From positions 1 to 34,680 of the forward strand of contig FN648732.1 of NCBI GenBank assembly GCA_000310025.1: DNA of 34,680 nt. The letters run 5' to 3'. Under the pieces are notes generated by a model. That model searched no databases. It worked only from the letters and a program-made list of their open reading frames with translations, and was not told the DNA's origin. A program made the position numbers and the translations under genes. This stretch comes from Ectocarpus siliculosus (lineage: Eukaryota > Sar > Phaeophyceae > Ectocarpales > Ectocarpaceae). How positions within the stretch are numbered: the first letter of the stretch is position 1; the number at the start of each line of letters is the position of its first letter. Shown piece by piece: positions 26,041-34,680 of this stretch.

Positions 26041-27169
26041 GCATATAGCCTGACTTGCCCTGCTTCGTCAAAGTCACGAGACATGAACAAATCAAAAGCT
26101 CGCTGCGGGTCAACAAACGAAGATGAGCATGAAAGATTAGAAGGATATCCAAGGTCCGAATGCATGCCACGGTTTTTGACCAAACCCACTTTCGAGCAAG
26201 TTCGGTGACATTGAAAACACACCAAACACACACGGATAGAGCGTCCGTGCATGGAAAAGGATGAGGACACCGCTGTTGTAGCGCAGATTGTGCACAACCA
26301 GGAGTGCACGAAAGACCCTACGTTGAGTGTACGGCAAGAGACACGAGCGAATATCGCGCACCCGTCCTTGGGGGACACGCCGCGTCTCTTGGACATTTGG
26401 ATCTTCGTGTGTAGGTAGGAGTAGGCGCTGGACGTGGATAGGCTGAAGCCCCGCCGCGAAATTGTTCGCCACTTTCGTTGCCACAAAAATTGCAAACCTT
26501 TGCTCCAACTGCGCGATTATTGGCAAAAATTGAGTATGCAAACTTTTGGCCCAACTTTTCGCTCCCGGAGAGCCAAGACCACCCCCGGCAGTGTTGCAGA
26601 AGTACTTGAAATGATGAGTACTCGCGGGTACTTTTTCTCCACAACGAAGTTTAAAACGTGCAGTGTCCGTCTTGCGTACATACACCTTGTTTCCGCCTGA
26701 ATGAGGGCACATTCTACATTTACATGTGCCTGTGCAAGCTACTAATGTACAGAGAATGATAGGGTTGGGGGGCCACCAATGGCAAGGGGTGGGGTGGGGG
26801 GAGAAGCACACTCACAGTCGGCAACAAAACAACAGTACAGGCGTAGTCATATCACGTGGTACCGTTACTCCTTGTGTCTTGTCACTCGTCAGCAAAGCGG
26901 TGAAGATGACACGCAACAGTAAACAAGTCGCGTTTTGACCCTCGTTCTTTGTCGGCCTCGTCGTCTGCCAGCGAAAGTAGTGAGGTTGATCCCGGTGGTG
27001 CTGCGTGTGTCGGTTTGACCACTCGGCGCGCGGGAGTTCCAGTTGCTGTGTATGTAAACGATCCCATTTGCTCTATAACTCGGGATGGACACGCGTCAAG
27101 ATGGCGAGTAGACCGACCACAAGTTTATTCCTCGCGAGCGCAGCGCACCCTTCAGAGGGGGGAAATTAA
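26041..27169. other. Unassigned region with one long unrecognised minus-strand frame
   Basis: The minus strand is open at 26811-26137 (224 codons) with Cys pairs near its start (CKCRMCPHSGG), but the composition is not convincing and the overlapping frames are also long. On the plus strand a 55-codon frame starts at 26249 (MEKDEDTAVVAQIVHNQE). I recognise no domain in either. A gene here is possible but not supported. Confidence 0.3.
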
Positions 27170-27362
27170 CTATTAATTGTTTGTTGTCGGGGAATATTTA
27201 ATTTTTGGTTTCGGGGAGCGGATAAATTAATAAATTAATTGTTTGTTGTTGGGGAACATTTAATTTTTGGTTTCGGGGGATAAATTAATAAATTAATTGT
27301 TTGTTGTTGGGGAACATTCAATTTTCGGTTTCGGAGGGGGGATAATTTTTGGTTTCGGGCAG
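27170..27362 (+). repeat. About 60-bp AT-rich tandem repeat, three units
   Basis: The unit reads aattaattgtttgttgttgg then ggaacatttaatttttggtttcgggg. The motif gtttgttgt starts at 27179, 27241 and 27299 (spacing 62 and 58 bp), and a partial fourth unit ends at 27362. The last unit carries a short duplication of tttttggtttcgg. Confidence 0.85.
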
Positions 27363-29480
27363 GCGATATATGGGGAGATTGATAGTTTAATCCGCATCAA
27401 GTCGTCAGCGCCACGCCTCGACACAATTTGTTTTTGCTGTCGCAAAGGAAAGTGCTGGCATGGGTTTGAACTCTGGTCAGGTGCGTTGACGGGTAGGTTG
27501 ACAGAGCCAAGCCGGCAAAGTCAGTCGCACGAAACTGCTACAGCGGTCTGCCCATCGAGAACAGTTCTTGCCATGCCCGCGCGCGACCGCGAAAAAGCCG
27601 CTCGCCGTCCCGACCTTGGGAGTGTGCGTGCGGGTTACAGCTCCTCCTTGCTGTCGACAAATAATCTTAATCTTCTCTCTCTCTCTCTCTTCCTGGCCGG
27701 ATGGTGCCTACAACGCATCACGGACGGACGACATGCACCACACTTTGGACCCGAAAAACGAACATCGACCACTCACTCCAAAAGTCCAGGAGGGAAGAAA
27801 GGAGGGGCGTTCATGCGAAAAAAAGCAACGAGACAACAAAAAAATGACTTCACCATTAGAAACTCACGTTTTGGCACATACAACTTTTTTTTTTTATTAT
27901 TCCACACAAAGTCAAGTGAATAAGTATTTTCCGACTTTCAGGAGACGACAAAACTTGTGTAAAATAATCAGGCTCTAATTCGTAAAAACCGGGTGGGAAA
28001 TCGAGGATCGCGTTTGGCCTCAGAACCTACGTGCAGTGGCAACAAATTATCAGACAATACATAGGAAAATGGGGGGGCTCACAGACAGGACCTTCAAATC
28101 GAACGTGAAGCTGTGTGCTGGCACGAGGCGCACTGACACTAGCTTCAAACATAGGGGGGATGTAGTACATATATATGGCCATGCATGATGAAGTGGTGAC
28201 ATAGAATAAGGTACCTTCAAAGGGTCAAAAGGGCCACGAATGCCAACGAAGCTCCACAAAAATTGCAAAAATCAGTTCTGAAATAGTTTTGCGCTGCTCA
28301 GCGCTGCGTCTCGGCGCTACGTCATGCAGCTTCTCTGGATAGATATCATGCGGGGATAAGGCCTTCTTCCACTACCCTGCGGATGCGGGACAAGGGCTTG
28401 GCCTTGCCCACTCTCTCATTTCTCTTTCGTGTGTGTCAGCAGCTCAGCGTGTGTGTGTGTGCGATTTTTATCTCGCCGCAAAAAAAAGAGCGGTTCATAT
28501 TTTCCCCCAGTCTTTAACCTATATAAAAAAGCGGAGTGTCTATTTCGTTTTGAAGCAAGTGCCCCAACAGCCCATCGGGACCAACGGGCGTATCCGCTGT
28601 GATTGGCTGATTAGCGGGATGCTCGCAACTCCTCTCAATTATGATTTATTGAAAGTTATGAGTTGGTGAACAAAGATTGAAGGTCTTGGACAGCCCAGCT
28701 TGTACCGTACGCAAAATAAAATTCGATAAACGATGAAGACGGCGGGTAAACAAACAAAATCCGTGGACGAAATGCGGCGGATTTTGGGCCTTTATTTCTT
28801 TGAAAAATTCCCACGGATTATTCCAACGGATTCGTCTTTGACGACCACGCCGCGAAAAAAACGTAACCCATGCCAAAAAAAAGTGGCTGCGGACACGCTC
28901 AGAGGTATGGAGCACACACCCACGGGTTGGAGTACGTACACAACACTACCGTATGCATAAATGTAGTTCGATCGAACGCGCAAGACGATTGAAAAACCTC
29001 GACCCTCCGTAATGCTATTTACACTTTTCTCCCAAACAACCTCCACTGATGGAAGAGGCACGAGCAAACCCAGCTGCCACCCTCGCCAGCCAGGGAATGG
29101 AAAAAGGGACCCTTGACGGTCGAATTGCAAGTGAGTATGGACACGAAGCTCTGATCCTGAGTTTTTTCAGAAAAATAATCACGCCAACAAAAAACACCAC
29201 AGCTGGTGTACAACACGCAGCTCCTCGGTGACACAACAACAACTGGCGTACAACACATGGTTCTTATTTGCGAACTCGACCAGAAATGACGCCGGCAGGG
29301 TGCGTGCGGTACAGGCATTGAGTGGGGGTCATCATCGGCGAAACATATGAAGCCAAGGTGAGCATCCTGACCAGATGAAAACGAAACAAAACAAAACAAA
29401 ACAACACAAAAAAACAGCGCAGGGTTACAGCCAGAGCCACGCGGTCGGGGTCCTTTTCACTCAGCCCCACATGACATGAC
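27363..29480. other. Long stretch without supported genes
   Basis: Open frames here are short or low complexity. It contains a (CT)n tract at about 27674-27692, a T11 run near 27887, a (GT)n tract near 28449-28463 and an AAAAC microsatellite at about 29383-29412. A 75-codon plus frame at 28733 (VDEMRRILGLYFFEKF) looks protein-like at its start, but I cannot assign it. Confidence 0.35.
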
Positions 29481-29650
29481 TTCTTTGATTCGTGCTTTCA
29501 ATCCTATCGCGGTACGCGGTCAGCTTTCCTCCTCCCATAATCAATAATCACGCCTTTATATGAGCAATCGCGGACTTCGACACAGCGTTGTGCAACCACT
29601 TGGGCAAAAAAAAGGGCGTTGCTGCTGAAGTGTGGATCTCGTGTACCGGC
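29481..29650 (+). repeat. Old, diverged copy of the S-R junction
   Basis: The order of motifs matches the S1/R2 junction at 12340-12450 and the start of R3 at 31871: cggtacgcggtcagctttcc, then tatatgagca, acagcgttgtgcaacca, gggcaaaaaaa, then cgttgctgctgaagtgtggatct. Identity is clearly lower than between the other copies. Confidence 0.55.
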
Positions 29651-30630
29651 CACCCTCCTCGACTGCTGTTCCACACGATCTGTTGTTATTTCGTGGGCGT
29701 CGGGAAGACCAGACGATTCGATCCACAACGCCAGATGTGGAGGGTTTGGATCCACGAATACCAACTCTGTTCGGGTCTATTGGAATGGAACAAAATGTAG
29801 CAAGGACACCGTACTCCTCCCTGTGTGCGTTCTAGACTACATCATGAATGCTCGATCTCGCATTCTAGAATTATGTGTTCTAACCAAAATGATCGTCTCC
29901 GCGTGCACCATCGATCCGCCGCAAATAAATCATATTCATACGGAGGTCGAGCACGCTTGTCACCTACGTATCAACATACCTGGTTGGAAAACAGCGGCCT
30001 GAGGTCCGAGCATGACATGCGTGCAGCACCGGTATAAAGCAAACAGACAGAGGCGAAATTGGAGGGGGAGCGAGATCACATTTTCATCGAAACACAACGG
30101 GGAGTAATTATGCGGGGGGTTGGGGAAGAACCGGTTGCGTCGCTCAGAAGCGCTGAAATAACATTTAGGTCACAAAAAAGTCCAGCATTGGGCTACACGT
30201 GCAACCGTTGTCGTTGCACTACCGCAGCACCTGCCGTCGGGTGCTTCATGTGCAATATCCCGACTTTATCTGACGAGAATCAAGCATATCCCCCTGCGGA
30301 GTCGTGTCTCACAAAAGTGTAGGTGGGCGTTCTTCGAACCATTTTAACCTGGTTCTGTTGAAAGTTTCTCTTCAAACGCACGAATATTCCACTGCATCTC
30401 CACATCAAGATGATAAACATGTCCGTGCTCGAGGATTTGTGCAATGCGTAACAAGATTAGGTCTGAAGACGGAAAATAGCCCAAAGTGAGTAAACCGGTT
30501 GCGTCGCGCGCAGCAGCCCTGAAATCGCAAGGGGGCCACGCAAGAGCCCGGCACAGGGTTGGACAGTGCAGCCGTTGTCGCTGCACTACTCCTACAGTTC
30601 TGAAGTACCTGCTCCCTTGCAAAACATGCG
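29651..30630. other. Degraded repeat sequence upstream of S2
   Basis: No gene is supported. The part at about 30190-30450 looks like an old copy of the DNA at about 30560-30750, sharing gcaaccgttgtcgttgcact / gcagccgttgtcgctgcact and gtcgtgtctcacaaaagt / gtcgggtctcacaaaagt, so the two form a diverged tandem pair. Confidence 0.45.
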
Positions 30631-31168
30631 ATCCATATCTGTACGGAATCAACAAACATCCCGGAGTCGGGTCTCACAAAAGTTGGCATTCTTCTCAAAC
30701 GAACCAACATTTCACCGCATCCCCACAATGCGTCCGTTCGCGAGGATCTGCTGAAAGACTACATGCATACATAAAGTGTATCATATCACGGGCCACGAGC
30801 GCCCCTACCTCCTGCAGCCCCATTCATGCCATGGCATGTCGTCACACAAAACACGCGAAAAAGCACTGGCACGAAGACAACTACATGAGACACGCAAGCA
30901 AGTGCTGTCCGAAGGGAGGGTGTGAGGAAGGCTGTGGGTGCATGTGCTCAAAATTCTGGAGCAGCTCATGTGGGCGACCGAACTTGTGTGTGAAGAACGC
31001 ACAAACACTCGAAAACTTGCTTGGAGTACACAACCAGTGTGGGGAAGGGAACTGAGAATGCGGCGGCTTCTCAACCGCAGGCGTTTACCAAGACAGCCGT
31101 GCTTCTATTATTTTCGGTAAATGCTGTCAATCTCCCCCACTAGACTACATCAATGTCCCGCGGTTATA
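30631..31168 (+). repeat. Repeat S, copy 2
   Basis: Homologous to 11774-12400. The Cys/His-rich frame conserved between the copies lies at 30792-31055 here (CRHTKHAKKHWHEDNY ... CKNAQ-like end LGVHNQCGEGN) and is part of a longer 189-codon open frame from 30486. The second copy of the cttctcaaccgcaggcgttt motif seen in S1 is absent, so S1 has a private tandem duplication. Confidence 0.7.
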
Positions 31169-31178
31169 TACGCCGGTC

Positions 31179-31260
31179 GCCCCGGTGGTCTAGTTGGTAT
31201 CCACGCAAACTTTCTAAGAACCAGGTCATGGGTTCAAGCCCCGACGAAAGGAGTTTATTC
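31179..31260 (+). repeat. tRNA-derived SINE head
   Basis: A GCCCCGG 7-mer (31179-31185) is followed by box A tggtctagttgg (31186-31197) and box B ggttcaagccc (31231-31241) at tRNA-like spacing. The anticodon stem and 3' acceptor strand do not pair, so this is a tRNA-derived sequence, most likely the promoter head of a SINE rather than a functional tRNA. It lies in DNA that interrupts the S2-R3 block relative to S1-R2. The 3' end of the SINE is not clear. Confidence 0.6.
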
Positions 31261-31845
31261 TCACAGTCGTTCCTGGAAAATTGAAAGCGATTTCGCGGGG
31301 ATTTCGCCGGTAAATACATACTTCGACTGAAGTGTACCGAAGGCGAAGGTGGGGAATGCTGCACCCTGCTGGCGGAAAAATAAACAGGCGCGTACCGCAG
31401 GTGGGGATCCAACCCCCGCTCCTGTGTGACCCCGGTTGGGTCGTCTAGCTAGTCGTGGTGGAGGGTGGGGGCCAGTGGGGCAGACGACAGAAGCCAATAC
31501 AGTCGACCCCGCTTTAAGGACGCTCGTAGTAAGGAAACCCCCCGCTTCAAGGACGACTTTTTTCCAGATCCGAGGGGGCCGACAGACAGTACAAATAAAG
31601 GGGTATATACAGTTTCTATTCTGCGAACCCCCCTTTTTTCACCTGTGGAGTGCTATGTTGGGTTCATCACACGCGCAACGATATAGAGCGCGGTCTGCTG
31701 CTGCTGCTGTTGGTACACACATGCACATGAAGAGATTCCTACCGCCTACCGGAGGTTCCTCTGATACAAGCACCGGCAAGAAAACATGTGGGGAACCAAC
31801 GTGCAAGCACAAGTCTCTGCTGATCACAGCAATCCACGAGTGCAA
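31261..31845. other. Extra DNA between S2 and R3
   Basis: This stretch is not present between S1 and R2. It includes a possible single transposon end at 31499-31520 (TA followed by cagtcgaccccgctttaagg), which looks like a pogo/Tigger TIR but has no visible partner, and a short CTG tract near 31699. No gene is supported. Confidence 0.4.
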
Positions 31846-32890
31846 TGGGAAGGACCAAAAAAATTAAAATATGTATGAGCAGAGGAAAACTTGTCACAGC
31901 GTTCTGCAGCCAAGTGGGACACGAAAAGGTCGTACATACTGTCGTTGCTGAGGAGTGTGGATCTACCATTACGTCCGCAGGTTGCTTTGAAGAGGAGGCG
32001 AGTTGCCCGTGCAAAAAAACAGCACTACGAATGTACCCGCTACCAAAGTACTACTCCTGGATTGTTTTCAAATGGTCTGCTTTTTTTGTTGCGGGCGACT
32101 TGCATGCTTTTCCTACACTGTAAACTGCTGCATGGATCTTCGCACATAATGGGACGCTTCCGTACCTGCTGGGGCGTTGTTGGCACGGCGCTGCTCAATA
32201 CTGAAGAGCCTTTTCTCCTTCACAAGGACCTGCTCGCGTAGTTGCCCCTCCTTACTGCGTAGTTGCTTCTTCTCGTCGCGTAGTTGCTTCTTCTCGTCGC
32301 CTAGTCGCTCCTTCTCTTTCTCAACAGGGCTTCGGGGTCGGTCATTCCGAGGTACCCGGAGCCCCCAGCAATAGCAGCCTCAACATCATCAATCTTCTTG
32401 GCTACCTTTTTCGTCTCCTTCACTACATCCTCGATGTTAAGCTCGACCGCACGGATCTCATCCTGGACTGCACGGATCTCATCCGCCGCCGGACTGCCGC
32501 CGGCCGCTTCTCGCGTATCATGATCGCCGCCCCCCTCCTCCTCGTTGCCCTCGCTCAGCGCGCTCAAGCTCGTGATCCCTCGCACCGGGTAAACCATGCG
32601 CGCCCCACAAGCGCCAAACGTCCCGAGCACAAGGCAGGTCGTACCAGAGGGCTGTGAGAGCGAAGACGTCGCCGCCGCAGGCGTTGAAGTAGGGGGCTGC
32701 GAGCGTGACGACCTGAACGTCGCAGTCCAGCTCGGGACGAAGGCCAGGCATGCTTGAGCGTTACAAACCAGGAGAAAAACCACACAATGCCTTGGCATGG
32801 TAGCGTAGAATAGTTGCCCCGTCAGGCAAGAGGGGGCGGCCAGCAGCAGGAAGCCGGCGGCGGCGAGGGCGGATATCTGCCTCTTGCCTC
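31846..32890 (-). repeat. Repeat R, copy 3
   Basis: The minus strand matches R1 closely over its whole length, including the downstream part ending aatgggaaggacc (31846). It carries the empty site for the MITE found in R2 (cgtacatactgtcg, about 31931-31945). Confidence 0.8.
32120..32798 (-). pseudogene. R3 copy of the signal-peptide coiled-coil gene (frameshifted)
   Basis: The ATG at 32798 gives MPRHCVVFLLVCNAQ and the same CLAFVPSW site. The frame is open through the coiled coil to ALLRKRRSD, where it stops at 32301. The heptad region continues in another frame (ERLGDEKKQLR, then SKEGQLREQVL), so one indel near 32320 ends the copy. The remaining sequence is closer to R1 than to R2. Confidence 0.6.
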
Positions 32891-33220
32891 TCTGCGGGAG
32901 GGGGCGGGCGTCGGGTGGCAAAGACTATGACAATAATGACATAGGCAACGCACTACAGGAAATTCCTTTAGAAAAGCAGTTCACCACTTTCGGGTCTAAA
33001 AAACTGCCGCGAGAATACGTGGAAACCCCCCGAGTGCACCCCACAAAGGCGAGCAGCCGTCTATCAGGAGGCGGTAGCTACTCGTCAGTGTGCAAGGACG
33101 TCAGTTCATATATGTACCAAGTTTGTGCAAGAGGAACGGGCTCCATCGGTAGCAGGTGCGTTGAGAAAATATGAAAAACCTTTCCGCCGCTTCAATTAGG
33201 GGGTAGGCCAAGGGTAGGCT
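32891..33220. other. Unassigned sequence
   Basis: A 96-codon plus frame (32884-33174) spans it, but I recognise nothing in its product and see no splice or homology support. Confidence 0.3.
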
Positions 33221-33630
33221 GCAGCAGCGAGTTGACTGGTTCCATGGCCGCCGCTCTCGACTTCTAGGGCAAACGGTACGCAGCGGTCGGACAGGCAGGT
33301 AGCTTTACAGGTTTCCTCTGATCCTGCAAAGTGTCGTACAAAGCGATGAGCACTTCGGTTGGTTAGGCAGAAAAATCTGTCATTTTTGGTTCAAATTGAA
33401 CCGCCGCTTGAAGTCACAGCAGCATTCAGCAGCAGCGAGTTGACTGGGTCCATGGCTGCCGCTCTCGACTTCTAGGGCAAACGGCACACAGCGGTTGGTA
33501 CAGATGGGCAGCCATACAAGGGTTCTCGTACATCGCAAAGTATAGCGTTAAACGATGAGTACTTCTTTTGGAACTGGGGGGAAACGTGGCTGATTTTGTT
33601 CAGAGTCGGCGGTGTATCCTGGCATGCCAC
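33221..33630 (+). repeat. Diverged 208-bp tandem duplication
   Basis: gcagcagcgagttgactgg starts at 33221 and again at 33429. The shared segments run through ccatggc(c/t)gccgctctcgac, ttctagggcaaacgg, cagcggt, gcaaagt and cgatgag(c/t)ac. Identity falls along the unit. Both copies carry an ATG (ccATGGc) followed shortly by an in-frame TAG, so they are not coding. Confidence 0.8.
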
Positions 33631-34665
33631 CTTGGCACACCCGTCATGTTCCAACTGCTGTGCCAGCCTCTCTTCGGCATGAAAAAAAAATACTGTTTCA
33701 TTTTCTCACGCGCATGGATGTATTTTGGCTAGGGTTAGGGACTCGACGAACCGCAGCAGCAGCAGTACAGCAGTACGGATGTGTTGCTTCCACGTCCCAC
33801 AAGCCCCGCCTGCTCTGCGTGGCCCTAGTCAACATCCTTCCTTCGGTTGCTAAAAAGAAAAACGGCTCGATATGGGAGTCCCATGCCTCTCTCTTCACTC
33901 CCGTTTGCTCTGAAAAACACGCAGTAGGTGGATAGCCCAACTCGAGAGTGATGGACGGCCTGCGCGAGATGGCGGGGGGGCAGGGCTGGCATGGGTCTGG
34001 AGAGGACGGCATGAGCAATCCCGCGCCCGTGCCTCGCCTTCGCCCGTTTTCCGTCGGAGAGGTATGCATTTTTCACGGTAGGGTTTGCGTTGATAACGTT
34101 GCTGAGGCGTGCGACGTCTTCGTGTATGCTGTTGGCTACACCGATGTATATTGTTTAGCCCATGGTTTACAGCGTATGGTTAGTGTCAAAGTAGCGCTTG
34201 AACATATTCCGCCCTGCCTCATACCCCATGAATGCGGTCGCACAGGAAGCAGTAACCGGAGGGGAAGAAGAGACGAAAGAATCCGACAGTCCCCAACAGG
34301 ATGGAAACGACGGAGACTTGAGTAGAGGTGAGGCGAACACGATTTTGGTAAGGGTGCTGGCCTTGCCGATCTCGTCGGCGGACGCGGCCGCCATTGACCG
34401 GAAGTTGTTCCCCGATAGTGTCGGCATAATAAGTTCGTGCAGACCAAGAATGCCATGTCGTTGGGTAGGGCATTCCTTACGCATCTCTCCTTGGTGTTCT
34501 TCAGCCTTAAGCTTCGAAAATTCCCACAATCAACGACCCCGGGCTGCTACCACCGAATCATAACTTCTTACATCGGCAGCGATCCTCGGGCCTGCGCGGC
34601 TATCACCACCTCCGAATATTTATGAACGGGTGCTCCCGCTATTCTTCGAAACGCGTGTCTACGAC
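33631..34665. other. Unassigned region with overlapping open frames
   Basis: Plus-strand frames at 33948-34325 (product includes FSVGEVCIFHGRVCVDN) and 34198-34563 (includes ANTILVRVLALPISSADAA) read partly like protein and could be exons of one gene, with a possible frame change near 34240. I cannot name a domain. A telomere-like tagggttaggg lies at about 33730-33740 and a CAG tract at 33755-33768. Confidence 0.3.
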
Positions 34666-34680
34666 CCCCCCCCCCCCCCC
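34666..34680 (+). other. C homopolymer at the window end
   Basis: An uninterrupted C run ends the window, and C/G runs recur elsewhere (555, 18072, 18850, 20167). It may mark an assembly edge. Confidence 0.6.

Noticed and set aside
26137-26811. 224-codon minus-strand frame with Cys pairs
   Set aside because: Three overlapping frames are similarly long, the residue use is not protein-like over its full length, and no domain is recognisable.
27297-27923. 208-codon plus-strand frame
   Set aside because: It starts in the AT-rich tandem repeat and passes through a CT microsatellite and a T run; composition explains it.
31179-31251. Intact tRNA gene (anticodon TCT or TTC)
   Set aside because: Boxes A and B fit, but the anticodon stem and acceptor stem do not pair.
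31499-31640. Complete pogo/Tigger element starting at cagtcgaccccg
   Set aside because: No matching inverted end followed by TA was found downstream in the window.
1-34680. CRISPR array, rRNA genes, bacterial operon or phage structure
   Set aside because: No regularly spaced short repeats with unique spacers and no rRNA-like sequence were seen; splice sites and element types are eukaryotic.

Overview
The window reads as nuclear DNA of a stramenopile, most likely a brown alga. The grounds are inference: spliced genes with GT-AG and some GC-AG introns, CTG/CAG repeats and long G runs, signal peptides with an Ala|Phe cleavage context like the heterokont plastid 'ASAFAP' motif, a Crinkler/RHS-type NTPase-nuclease gene, and a mixture of DIRS/Ngaro, pogo/mariner-like, hAT-like and Helitron sequences. 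Almost everything recognisable is mobile-element or repeat-family DNA. No ordinary housekeeping gene, rRNA gene or intact tRNA gene was found.

Layout. 1-10149: a decayed tyrosine-recombinase retrotransposon of DIRS/Ngaro type on the minus strand (gag 10035-9336, RT/RNase H about 7702-4845, recombinase 4926-3696). Its terminal repeats lie in the order B2 (42-246), A2 (3248-3359), B1 (3464-3668), genes, A1 (10038-10149), which is the split direct repeat pattern. A pogo/mariner-like DNA transposon (336-3231, TA duplicated) sits between B2 and A2. The N-terminal part of the RT reading frame carries a 685-bp unit in three copies. 10703-13620: two inverted copies (R1, R2) of a gene-bearing repeat that encodes a signal peptide and a coiled coil, with a second repeat (S1) between them; R2 is split by a 217-bp TA-flanked MITE. 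13700-19108: a many-exon plus-strand gene that combines a DDE transposase-like fold with a WRN/RNase D-type 3'-5' exonuclease domain, placed between the second Asp and the presumed catalytic Glu. 19668-20283: a hAT-like MITE with a perfect 8-bp target duplication. 20284-22850: AT-rich sequence without clear genes. 22860-23600: a broken Helitron-associated reading frame. 24445-25935: an intact Crinkler/RHS-type P-loop NTPase with a REase-like C-terminus. 26041-30630: mostly unassigned sequence with small repeats. 30631-32890: a second S-R block (S2, R3) interrupted by a segment with a tRNA-derived SINE head. 33221-33630: a diverged 208-bp tandem duplication. The window ends in a C run.

The most unusual item is the transposase/exonuclease fusion. 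The rest shows layered insertion: MITE in R2, pogo-like element in the DIRS terminal repeats, and extra DNA in the S2-R3 block. All family names come from reading motifs, not from database searches.
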